A model generated the notes under the pieces. It had not been told where the DNA came from and made no database searches. It saw nothing but the letters and a program-made list of their open reading frames with translations. Of a stretch of DNA of 64,000 nucleotides, positions 51,537 to 59,740 are shown one piece after another. This DNA is from CAZYMF01 sp964648215 (GTDB lineage Bacteria; Desulfobacterota; Binatia; HRBIN30; JACQVA1): assembly GCA_964648215.1 (NCBI GenBank), contig CAZYMF010000002.1, positions 1 through 64,000 of the forward strand, read 5' to 3'. The first letter of the stretch is position 1; the number at the start of each line of letters is the position of its first letter. Both the position numbers and the translations under genes were made by a program.

Positions 51537-53005
51537 CGGCGCGGCACCAGGGCCAGTAGGACTACACCCACGGCGACGAGACGGCAGGCGGCGAGAAAGA
51601 ACGGCGCCAAGAAGCTCGCCGGTGCCGGTTGCCCCGGCGCGAAGGTGGCCAGCAGCAACCCCGCTCGCCCGCGCTCGACGGTCACACCCCGCCGATCGAT
51701 CAGGATGCTCACGCCGCGATTGGCTGCGCGCACGACCGGCAGCCCGCTCTCCAATGCGCGCAGTCGTGCCTGCGCGACCTCCATCCGCACGGCCTGCCGC
51801 GGCAGCTGGGCATCGTTGCTCAAGATGAGCAGGGCCTGTGCTCCCGCCCGCACCAGCTCTCGGGCCAGCTCGGGTCGTTCTGCTTCGAAGCAGATGAGCA
51901 TGCCGAGACGACACGAGCCGGCGTCGAAGATGCTCGCCTGAGAGCCGGGAACGAGGCTGTCGGCGCCGAGCCAGCTCGGTCGCGGCAGGACCCCGAGCGG
52001 CCAGTATTCGGCGAAGGGAACGAGTGCCCGCTTGTCGTAGACCTGCAGCGCACCGTTGCCGTCGATCCGGTACGCCGAGTTGTACAGCCTCGGGTTCCAG
52101 TCGGATGCCCAACCGATTCGTGGCCCCCCGGCGATCAGCGGTCGGCCCCACCGTTGGCTGAGTCGTTGCAGCTCCCCGCGAAGCTGGCGGTCGACCTCCG
52201 GGTAGCCCGGCAACGCGGACTCCGGCCAGACGACGGCGCTCGGTTTCGCGGCGACGGCGCGCTCGCTCGAGCTCTCGTAGCGCTGCAGGACCGCGGCGCT
52301 CGAGGCTTCCTTCGGCTCGATGGAGGCATCGATGGCGGCAAGCGAGCAGGTGCTCGAACCCAAGCCGGCCCGGTCGATTTCGACGCGACCAACGACCCCG
52401 AGCACGAGGAGGAGACCGGCCGCGCTCACCGCATACCGAAACCGCCGCCAGCGTGTGGCGCGCGCCTCGAGGGCGAGGCCGAGCAGAGCGCCGACGAGCG
52501 CAATGGCGAAGGATGAACCGTAACCACCCACCACCCGGGCCAGCTGCAGGAGAGCCGGGCACTCGGCTTGCGTCGCCGCTAGCGACACCCACGGATAGTG
52601 TGGAAAGATGCCGACCGTGATCGATTCCCAGGCCGTCCACACCGCCGCGGCGAGCATCGCCGCCGTCAGCCCGCGCGCCCGCGACGTGCCGTGCAGCGCC
52701 ACGCCGAGGAGCGCGCCGTACGAGGCGCCGCAGAGCGCGGCGAGGGCGAGGGCGCTCGCGTCCGCCAGGAGGGGCGGGGCGCCGAAGTACAGCCGCGTAA
52801 CCCGGGCGACCCAGACGACGTGGGCGCCGATCGCCGCCGTGAGGCCGAAGAGCGCGCCGACGGTGGCGCTGCCCGACAGTTTTCGCGGGCCGCGCGCGGC
52901 CAGGAACAACGGCGCGCAGACCACCCACGCCAGCAGCCCGTCCAGCCGCGCGGCGGCAACGAAGAGCAGCCCGGCCGCCAACGCCAGGAGCCCGGCCCGC
53001 CTCAT
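51494..53005 (-). CDS. lnt: Apolipoprotein N-acyltransferase
   Basis: Adds the third acyl chain to lipoproteins in the inner membrane; needed for outer-membrane lipoproteins such as those at 15.8, 17.3, 32.7 and 33.3 kb. 503 residues. The N-terminal part is multi-pass membrane; the nitrilase-like domain carries the triad E262 (WPESALP), K325 (YDKRALVPFAEY) and C372 (GMLICFEAERPE). One C-terminal membrane helix follows. The ATG at 53005 (MRRAGLLALA) is used; the frame remains open to 53128, opposite the kinase gene start. Confidence 0.92.
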   Translation of the reverse strand: MRRAGLLALAAGLLFVAAARLDGLLAWVVCAPLFLAARGPRKLSGSATVGALFGLTAAIGAHVVWVARVTRLYFGAPPLLADASALALAALCGASYGALLGVALHGTSRARGLTAAMLAAAVWTAWESITVGIFPHYPWVSLAATQAECPALLQLARVVGGYGSSFAIALVGALLGLALEARATRWRRFRYAVSAAGLLLVLGVVGRVEIDRAGLGSSTCSLAAIDASIEPKEASSAAVLQRYESSSERAVAAKPSAVVWPESALPGYPEVDRQLRGELQRLSQRWGRPLIAGGPRIGWASDWNPRLYNSAYRIDGNGALQVYDKRALVPFAEYWPLGVLPRPSWLGADSLVPGSQASIFDAGSCRLGMLICFEAERPELARELVRAGAQALLILSNDAQLPRQAVRMEVAQARLRALESGLPVVRAANRGVSILIDRRGVTVERGRAGLLLATFAPGQPAPASFLAPFFLAACRLVAVGVVLLALVPRRYFPAPTSPGGTLG

Positions 53006-53026
53006 CGGCGAGCGGGTGGGCCCGCC

Positions 53027-55327
53027 GTGAGCAAGCAGTCCAGGAAAGCGGTCGGGCTCGGGGTCACCGCCCTGGTGCTCGGTGTTGGGCTCGTCTGCCT
53101 GATCAACGGCGCCCGGCGGATCGGACATCCGTTCTCCGGATTTCTGCTGGCGAAGAATCGGATCATCGTCTCGATCGGCCGCCCGGCCTGGTCACTGGAC
53201 CGGGTGGAACGCATTCTGTTCGCGCAGGTCATCGGCGTGAACGGGCACGCGGTCGATGACGCCGGAGCCGTTCGCGCTTACGTGGAGGCACAACCGGTGG
53301 ACGCACTGGTCACCTACCGCCTGCGCAAGGGGACCGACGTCTTCGTCGAGAAGATCGAGGTCCGACGGTTCGGCTTCGGGGACTTCGGCACGGTGTATGT
53401 GACCTTCTTCGTCGTCGGGCTCTGCTTCGCGCTCTCGGGGCTGTACGCGTTTTGGCCGCGCGCCACGCCGGCCCCGGTCTCTGCCTTCGCTTTCTTCGTC
53501 TTCTGCCAGGTTGCTGCCCTGGTGCTGCTGACCGGCGGGGACGTCTACGGCCCCTACTGGTTCACCGACCTGTACTTCACCGCGCATTGCCTCACCCCGG
53601 CCGCCCTCTTTCACTTCGCCTCTGCCTATCCGGAGCCCATCGGTGATTCGCGACGATGGCGGCGGCTCGCCATCGCGCTGCCCTACGCCGGTGCCCTGGC
53701 GCTTGCGGTAACGATCCCCGCGGTGATGAGCGACGCCTCGGTGTTCCTGCCGCTCGTCTACACAGTCTGGCTGCTGACGGCAAATGCCGCGTTGCTCTAT
53801 CTCGCACGCTTGGCGCTCGGCCTGTGGGGGGCGCGCGACGAGGCATTGCGCGCGAGTCTGCGCCGGGCCCTGTTCGCCATCTTGTCCTCCAGCCTGCTGG
53901 CGAGTGTGATCTTCGTGATCTATCCGGCGCTCAAGCAGGCGGTGCCCCCGGTGTTGCTGGTGGCCCCCCTCGCCATCCTGCCGCTCGGCACCGCCTCGGC
54001 GCTGCGCCGGGCCGGTACCGCGGTGCAGGTGAAGCGTGCGGCTTCTGTGCGCCTGCGTCTCTCGTTGCTGTTCCTGGGCGCGGTGGAGACCGCGTTCCTC
54101 ATTTCCGTGGCCATCTTCTGGCTCGCCAACAGCCAGCAGGGTCTGTTCGACGACGTCATTCTCAACCAGCGGCAGCAGGCGCGCGTCGAAAAGTTCCTCG
54201 GCGGCACCCACGAGGAGGCGGGGGCGAGCCTGGACGCGATCGACGCGCTGGCGCAGACCGTCGGGGAACGGGCGCTGTCTCAGGCGGCCCGCCGAGCGGT
54301 CGACGAGCACGATTGGGCGCAGGCGCAGGCCGAAGTCGAGCGTCTCGGCGCACGCTACCGCACCGTCGCGGCACACCTGGCGGCCTACCGGCGCTGGATC
54401 GGCCGACTGGCGATGACCCTGGTGCTGGTGCTGGTGATCGTCGGCGTCGTCCAGGCCGTCACGTTCATGCTGGCGGTGCAACGCTGGCTGATTGCCCCGA
54501 TCGGGCGCCTGGCGGCAGCCACCGAGGTCATCGCCACCGGCGACCTGTCGCACCGTCTGCAGCCGGACGCGACGGAGGAGTTCGCCGCGCTCGGGCACGC
54601 CATCAACGCCATGGCCACTTCGCTGGGCGAGATCCAGCAGCGCATTCGGGCGGCGCAGGAGGCGCGCCACCAGGCGGCGGCGGAGGCTCGCGAAGCGGAG
54701 CGGAGACGAGTGGCGCGTGAGCTGCACGAAGGCGTGTTGCAGGATCTCACCGCGGTGAAGCTGCGCTTGGAGAGCGAATTGAAGCATAATCCGGCACTGC
54801 CGTTGTGGCCGATCACGGAGGAGTTGATCAGTGTCATCACCGATATCCGCCGTGTCGTCGACGACCTGCGGCCGGCCGGTTTCGCCGCCGAGTCGCTGAA
54901 CGCGGCCATCGCCGAGCACGCCCGAGCCGTCGTCGAGGCGAGCGGGATCGCCTTGCAGGTCGATCTGCCTTCCTCGCTCGTGGTGCCGGAATGGGCGGCG
55001 CGCGACACCTACCGCATCGCCCAGGAGGCGATCGCCAACGCGGTTCGCCACAGCCAAGCCAAGAAACTGACTATCCGTCTCTTCCGGCAGGACGGCAAGC
55101 TCACCCTCGAGATCGCGGACGACGGTATCGGCTATGACCCCGAGCGCGTCCCTCTGGGCGGCGGCCTGGTCGGGATGCGCGAGCGCGCCGCGGCGGTGGG
55201 GGCCGAGTTCGAGCTCGTCAGCTCACCGGGCATGGGAACGCGCGTGCGGGTCGCCTTCCCGCCCCACCTGTCCGTGGAGCCGCGGCCGCCCGGCCCCGGC
55301 GGTGCGAAATCCCCTCATCCGGGGTAG
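53027..55327 (+). CDS. Membrane histidine kinase with PDZ-like N-terminal domain
   Basis: 766 residues from a GTG 21 nt from divergent lnt. One N-terminal TM helix (about 9-28), a PDZ-like domain (about 45-120; IIVSIG...VIGVNGHAVDDAGAVRAYVEAQ), six to seven TM helices (about 123-365), a further TM/extracytoplasmic segment, then HAMP (about 480-535), HisKA_3 with H567 (ARELHEGVLQD), and HATPase_c (NAVRHS near 668, DDGIGYD, GLVGMRERA). NarX/DegS-class kinases pair with NarL-type regulators such as 49632-50267. The sensed signal is unknown. Exact start is uncertain because the frame stays open upstream. Confidence 0.87.
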   Translation: MSKQSRKAVGLGVTALVLGVGLVCLINGARRIGHPFSGFLLAKNRIIVSIGRPAWSLDRVERILFAQVIGVNGHAVDDAGAVRAYVEAQPVDALVTYRLRKGTDVFVEKIEVRRFGFGDFGTVYVTFFVVGLCFALSGLYAFWPRATPAPVSAFAFFVFCQVAALVLLTGGDVYGPYWFTDLYFTAHCLTPAALFHFASAYPEPIGDSRRWRRLAIALPYAGALALAVTIPAVMSDASVFLPLVYTVWLLTANAALLYLARLALGLWGARDEALRASLRRALFAILSSSLLASVIFVIYPALKQAVPPVLLVAPLAILPLGTASALRRAGTAVQVKRAASVRLRLSLLFLGAVETAFLISVAIFWLANSQQGLFDDVILNQRQQARVEKFLGGTHEEAGASLDAIDALAQTVGERALSQAARRAVDEHDWAQAQAEVERLGARYRTVAAHLAAYRRWIGRLAMTLVLVLVIVGVVQAVTFMLAVQRWLIAPIGRLAAATEVIATGDLSHRLQPDATEEFAALGHAINAMATSLGEIQQRIRAAQEARHQAAAEAREAERRRVARELHEGVLQDLTAVKLRLESELKHNPALPLWPITEELISVITDIRRVVDDLRPAGFAAESLNAAIAEHARAVVEASGIALQVDLPSSLVVPEWAARDTYRIAQEAIANAVRHSQAKKLTIRLFRQDGKLTLEIADDGIGYDPERVPLGGGLVGMRERAAAVGAEFELVSSPGMGTRVRVAFPPHLSVEPRPPGPGGAKSPHPG

Positions 55328-55399
55328 CCGGTCGTCGTCGGGGAGCGCGTTGACCCCCTGCTCTCGGGGCTGTACGCTTCGCGGCGCGAGGAGAACGCG

Positions 55400-56176
55400 A
55401 TGGCGGCAAGGTTCACGGACAAGGTGGTGGTGATTACCGGGGCGGCCACCGGCATCGGCGCCGCCGCCGCGCGGCGCTTTCACCAGGAAGGGGCGCGTCT
55501 GGTCCTGAGCGACCTCAAGCAGGACGAGGGTGCGGCGCTGGCCCAAGATCTCGGGGCCGTGTTCGTCCACGGCGACGTCACCGATCCGGCTCAGGTCGAG
55601 GCGGTGATGCAGACCGCGGCCGACCGCTTCGGCGCCCTGCACGTCGTTTTCAACAACGCCGGCATCGGGACGTACGGCAAGGCGCCCGACCTCGACATCG
55701 AAGCCTGGAGACGAGTGATCGAGGTCGACCTGTACGCGGTCTTCTACGGTTGCAAGTTCGCGATTCCGCACCTGCGCCGCGCCGGCGGCGGTGCCATCGT
55801 CAACACCGCCTCGATCTCCGGCCTCTTCGGCGACTACGGCCTGCTGGCGTACAACGCCGCCAAGGGCGGAGTGGTCAACCTGACGCGAGCGGTGGCGATC
55901 GATCACGCGCGCGAGAACATCCGCGTCAACTGCGTCTGCCCCGGACCGATCGACACGCCGCTGCTGCAGCCGGTCCTCGGCCTGCCGTCCGCCCGGGAGC
56001 AGTACGCGGAGCTGGTTCCGATGGCGCGCGTCGGCCGTCCCGACGAGGTGGCGGCCGTGGTCGCTTTCCTTGCTTCGGACGACGCCTCGTACGTCACCGG
56101 GACGGCCATGGTGGTCGACGGCGGTGTCACCGCGGCCACCGGGCAGGTGAGCTTCAGCCGCCTGTTTGGGGACTGA
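55400..56176 (+). CDS. Short-chain dehydrogenase/reductase
   Basis: NAD(P)-dependent oxidoreductase of unknown substrate. 258 residues. Rossmann motif TGAATGIG, NNAG (about 89-92), catalytic Ser in ASISG, YxxxK as YNAAK, and the C-terminal DGG. Asp in LSDLK after the second strand favours NAD over NADP. Monocistronic; its 3' end overlaps the convergent VOC gene by 23 nt. Confidence 0.92.
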   Translation: MAARFTDKVVVITGAATGIGAAAARRFHQEGARLVLSDLKQDEGAALAQDLGAVFVHGDVTDPAQVEAVMQTAADRFGALHVVFNNAGIGTYGKAPDLDIEAWRRVIEVDLYAVFYGCKFAIPHLRRAGGGAIVNTASISGLFGDYGLLAYNAAKGGVVNLTRAVAIDHARENIRVNCVCPGPIDTPLLQPVLGLPSAREQYAELVPMARVGRPDEVAAVVAFLASDDASYVTGTAMVVDGGVTAATGQVSFSRLFGD

Positions 56177-57032
56177 TCTCCCGCGCCAGCAACAGCGTCT
56201 GCGTGCCGCGCCGTCGCACCGTGGCCACACGCGTGCCGGGGGCGAGACCGGGGCGCGGATCGTCCACCTGCACCCCGGCGGCGCGCAGCCGCGCCACGGC
56301 GCGGTCGCAGTCGAAGACCTCGTACGCCACGCCCCACAGCCGATCGGCGATCGCCGCTGCCGGTTGATCGGTGCGCATGATCAGCTCGATGGTCATGTCG
56401 CCGAGCTCCAGGCCGACGTGGCGCGTTCCCCTGTCGGGAAAGTCGCGACGCCAGCGCTCCGGTACGCGAAAGGCGGCGTCCCACAGGCGCAGCGACGCGT
56501 TGAGGTCGCCGGTGAAGATGACCACGTGATCGATCCCCAGACACACCGACGTGTCGTCGGCGACGTTGAGGGCGCGCGGCAGCAGGTGCGGCGGCGCGGT
56601 GTGCTGGATCAGCAGCAGCCGCAGGCCGCCCGCGGTGCTCGCATCGATCCACGCATTGCGCCAGGTGCGCCGCCGGCCGCTGCGCTCATCGACGCCGGCG
56701 CCGTCGGCGGGATCGGCGACGCGCAGTCCCCGGCCGCGTAACACGTTGGTGGCCGCGTTGATGTCGGCGACCGCGATGGCCAGTCCGAGCGGCTGTTCCG
56801 GCCGCTCGTCGAGGACCTCGCGCAGCATCGCGGCCGCCGACGAGCGCGCCTGCGGCTCCGCCGAGAGCAGCTCGAGGTAGGTGTTGTCGAGGCGAAAGAG
56901 GGTGTTGCGCGTGCCGTAGGCGGGATGGCTGCCGCGCCACGAGGGGGCGCGCCCGAGAAGCGTCCGATACTCGGCCGTCGCCTTGTCGAGATCGGCGACC
57001 GCGAGAACGATGTGGTCGACGGCTTCGAACAT
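56154..57032 (-). CDS. VOC (glyoxalase/dioxygenase-fold) protein, two modules
   Basis: 292 residues. The first module opens DHIVLAVADLDKATAEYRTLLGR and the second DHVVIFTGDLNASLRLWDAAF (about 168-188), with ELI-type metal ligand candidates (LELGDMTIELIM). The N-terminal half resembles the glyoxalase-like domain of 4-hydroxyphenylpyruvate dioxygenase-type proteins, but no substrate can be assigned. It starts one base after the melA-like stop, so the two are cotranscribed. Confidence 0.82.
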   Translation of the reverse strand: MFEAVDHIVLAVADLDKATAEYRTLLGRAPSWRGSHPAYGTRNTLFRLDNTYLELLSAEPQARSSAAAMLREVLDERPEQPLGLAIAVADINAATNVLRGRGLRVADPADGAGVDERSGRRRTWRNAWIDASTAGGLRLLLIQHTAPPHLLPRALNVADDTSVCLGIDHVVIFTGDLNASLRLWDAAFRVPERWRRDFPDRGTRHVGLELGDMTIELIMRTDQPAAAIADRLWGVAYEVFDCDRAVARLRAAGVQVDDPRPGLAPGTRVATVRRRGTQTLLLAREISPQTGG

Positions 57033-57033
57033 G

Positions 57034-58341
57034 TCAGCGCAGCGGCGGGATCATCTCTCCATGCGCCGCGATCAGGTCGTCGACCAGCGTCCAGATCTCG
57101 TCGAGGGTGAGCTCGGCGGCGGTGTGCGGATCGAGCATGGCCGCGTGATAGACGTGCTCGCGTCTGCCCGTCAAGGCGGCCTCGACGGCCAGCGACTGCA
57201 CGTTGACGTTGGTCATGATCAGGCCCGCCAGCTGCGGCGGTAGCGCGCCGACGCGCGTGGGCTGCACGCCGTTGCCGTCGACAAGACACGGCACCTCCAC
57301 GCAGCAGCCCGCTTGCAGGTTGTCGATGAGGCCGTCGTTGGCGACGTTGCCGTAGACCACGCGCGGCACGCCGGTCTCCAGGCTGTGGAGGATCAGCGCG
57401 CCGTACTCGTGGCTGCGCTCGAGGTCGGCGATGGGCTCGTCGCCTTCGAAGAACGTCTTCATGTCGCCCCAGAACCGGTCCATGAAGTCGCAGCGGCTGA
57501 TGTACTCGTCGAGCGGCACATTGAACCGCTCGATCAGCTCGGGGCGGTCGCGCCGGATGAAGTAGGGCGTGTACTCGGCGAAGTGCTCGCTCGACTCGGT
57601 CACGAAATAGCCCAGGCGCCGGAGCATCTCGTAGCGGACGCGGTTGCTGTCCGGGACGCGTCCCTCTTCGATGACCTGGCGCAGCAGCGGATAGAGGTCC
57701 TCGCCGCGGCGCTCGAAGCGCAGGTAGAAGGCCATGTGGTTGATGCCGGCGGCCTGGTAGGTGATCTCCTCGTAGGGCACGCCGATGTCCTGCGCCAGCT
57801 GCATCGCCGTGCCCTGCACGCTGTGACACAGCCCGATGGTGCGGATCGGCGTGGCGCGCGACAGCGCCCAGCAGTTCATCGCCATCGGGTTGGTGTAGTT
57901 GAGCAGCAGGGCGCCGGGGCAGAGGGCCTCCATCTCGCGGCAGATGTCGATCATCACCGGGATCGTCCGCAGCGCCCGCATGATGCCGCCGATCCCCAGG
58001 GTGTCGGCGATGGTCTGCCGCAGCCGGTGTCGCTTGGGGACGTCGAAGTCGATCACCGTCGACGGACGGTAGCCGCCGACCTGGATGGTGTTGATGACGT
58101 AGTCGGCGTCGCGCAGCGCCTCGCGGCGGTCGCCGTGGGTGGTGATCTTCGGCTCCGCCCGCACGGCCGCCGCCACCTTCGCGGTCATGCGCGCGGCCGT
58201 GTGCAGCCGCTCCGCGTCGATGTCCATCAACGCCAGGTGGCAGCCGGCCAGCTCGGGGAAGAGCAGAATGTCGCCGATGAGGTTCTTGGCGAACACGACG
58301 CTGCCGGCACCGATCAGGGCGATCTTGGGTCGCGAGGCCAT
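57034..58341 (-). CDS. melA: GH4 alpha-galactosidase, MelA-like
   Basis: NAD- and Mn-dependent glycosidase that works by oxidation and elimination; MelA hydrolyses melibiose. 435 residues (E. coli MelA about 450). Close family phrases are KIALIGAGSVVFAKN (NAD-binding), ADTLGIGGIMRALRTIP, LNYTNPMAMN, GLCHSVQGT (metal Cys), AGINHMAF (metal His), and GYFVTESSEHFAEYTP. No melibiose transporter lies nearby. Resemblance to MelA is strong, but GH4 substrate preference varies, so the substrate should be treated as likely. Confidence 0.88.
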   Translation of the reverse strand: MASRPKIALIGAGSVVFAKNLIGDILLFPELAGCHLALMDIDAERLHTAARMTAKVAAAVRAEPKITTHGDRREALRDADYVINTIQVGGYRPSTVIDFDVPKRHRLRQTIADTLGIGGIMRALRTIPVMIDICREMEALCPGALLLNYTNPMAMNCWALSRATPIRTIGLCHSVQGTAMQLAQDIGVPYEEITYQAAGINHMAFYLRFERRGEDLYPLLRQVIEEGRVPDSNRVRYEMLRRLGYFVTESSEHFAEYTPYFIRRDRPELIERFNVPLDEYISRCDFMDRFWGDMKTFFEGDEPIADLERSHEYGALILHSLETGVPRVVYGNVANDGLIDNLQAGCCVEVPCLVDGNGVQPTRVGALPPQLAGLIMTNVNVQSLAVEAALTGRREHVYHAAMLDPHTAAELTLDEIWTLVDDLIAAHGEMIPPLR

Positions 58342-58415
58342 GCCCTCTCCTATTGCCTTCCACCCTCTTCAGGCAAGCCTTGGCCGAGCTTGGCAGTGGG
58401 ATGGGATGACCCCTG

Positions 58416-59330
58416 CTATGGCCCCGCCACTCGTCGCAGCGTGGCGAAGTCCTGTTTGTCGCAAGTCTGGCAGTTGGTGAGGGCGCCGTAGGTCCAGTGA
58501 ACCTGCGCCGTGCCGGTCCCGTTGGTGCTCAAAGTGAATGCGTAGGCGAATACGTACTGGACGGGTTTCCCGAGGCAGGGAAGCCCTGTGTCCTGGATCA
58601 ATAGGGGCGGCACCACCGTGCCTCCCGGCCCGACGTTGCCGGTGCCAAGGACCTCGCCGGTGTTCTGATTGACGATGGTGAGTTGGTTGTTGGGCGCGGA
58701 GGTCATTTGGTAGTACGCATCCTGGACGCACAGCGTCCGGGGTGGGCGTGGGTCGACGAGGTAACAGCAGGAGATGGTCTCATTCTTCCAGTCGGCGTAC
58801 CATGTGCCGGCGAGCTGCTGGGCGAGGCCCGTCGGTGTTCGTGTCACCGTCGGCGTCCGCGTCGGCGTGACCGTCGGCGTGTAGGTATCGGTGCGCGTGG
58901 CCGAAGGCCGGGGCGTGTTCGTCGGCGAAGGCGAAGGCGTCGGCGTGTCCGTCGGCGTGAACGTGGTTGTCGGCGTGCGGGAAGGCGTTCGTGTTCGCGT
59001 CGGCGTGGGGGGGGGCGTGGGGGTGAACGTCTGCGTTGGCGTGCGGGTGTTCGTCGGCGTGCCCGTCGGCGTGGGCGTCCACTCGGGCTCGCGACGGTCG
59101 TAGATGTCGTTGAGCAGCAGCAGCTCGTCGAGCGGCGAGAGCACGTGATCCCGGAACTGGTCCGCCTGCTCGCAGTCGGGGAACTGCTGGCTGTCGTACG
59201 TCACCACGATGGCGGCGGTCACGTCGGCCGCCGAGCTGCGCCCGTCGCAGTTGGCGTCGGTGATCGGCGGCAGCTGCCCCGTGGCCGGTGACGCGAACAC
59301 GAGCAAGAGCGCGGCGAGAGCGAAACGCAC
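58416..59330 (-). CDS. Secreted protein with dockerin-like motif and Thr-Pro linker, 304 aa
   Basis: Unrecognised as a whole. A signal peptide ends near ATGQ; then a dockerin-like calcium loop, DANCDGRSSAADVTAAIV, with a second possible half lost or diverged. A Thr/Pro-rich linker covers about 85-168. The C-terminal domain (about 170-304) has seven Cys (SCCYLVD, LCVQD, PCLGK, NCQTC). It is oriented away from the genes beyond the scaffold gap. Likely extracellular or surface-exposed. Confidence 0.75.
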   Translation of the reverse strand: MRFALAALLLVFASPATGQLPPITDANCDGRSSAADVTAAIVVTYDSQQFPDCEQADQFRDHVLSPLDELLLLNDIYDRREPEWTPTPTGTPTNTRTPTQTFTPTPPPTPTRTRTPSRTPTTTFTPTDTPTPSPSPTNTPRPSATRTDTYTPTVTPTRTPTVTRTPTGLAQQLAGTWYADWKNETISCCYLVDPRPPRTLCVQDAYYQMTSAPNNQLTIVNQNTGEVLGTGNVGPGGTVVPPLLIQDTGLPCLGKPVQYVFAYAFTLSTNGTGTAQVHWTYGALTNCQTCDKQDFATLRRVAGP

Positions 59331-59378
59331 CGCGCCATTTGGGCAGAAGGAAGTGGAGTTGGCAAGGCCAAAGCGGGG

Positions 59379-59478
59379 NNNNNNNNNNNNNNNNNNNNNN
59401 NNNNNNNNNNNNNNNNNNNNNNNNNNNNNNNNNNNNNNNNNNNNNNNNNNNNNNNNNNNNNNNNNNNNNNNNNNNNNN
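59379..59478. other. Assembly gap (100 N)
   Basis: Exactly 100 N, the conventional placeholder for a scaffold join of unknown length. Sequence on either side should not be assumed contiguous. Both flanking genes contain Thr-Pro repeat DNA, but the gap itself lies outside those repeats. Confidence 0.99.
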
Positions 59479-59683
59479 AGCGGGGGCCGCGAGTTGGGTT
59501 GTCCGCCGCAGATGCCGCCCGCGTCGGGGTGTTCAACCTTGACTGTCTCGCACGCCCATGGAACATTCCCGGGCGAATTTTGCTCGTTTGCGGCTGCCTT
59601 GCAGCTTGCCTTCGATTACCCGAAGGCGCCCCGGCGACACGCTCGGTTGAAGGCAGAGGGCCTGGGAGAGGTGAAGGAAGACG

Positions 59684-59740
59684 ATGACAGCCACGCCCGT
59701 CAGCCTCGCGCGGTACGGCCGGATCGGTGGCGGACAGTGA
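59684..59740 (+). CDS. Possible 18-codon upstream ORF coupled to the propeller gene
   Basis: Opens MTATPVSLARYG with a good Shine-Dalgarno (GTGAAGGAAG, 59671-59680). Its stop overlaps the GTG at 59737 of the next gene as GTGA. That GTG has no good ribosome site of its own, so translation may depend on this small frame. Inference from arrangement only. Confidence 0.35.
   Translation: MTATPVSLARYGRIGGGQ

Noticed and set aside
53192..55057. A 621-codon minus-strand open frame inside the kinase gene
   Set aside because: Composition is Arg/Gln/Glu-rich and domain-free; the plus-strand kinase has complete motifs.
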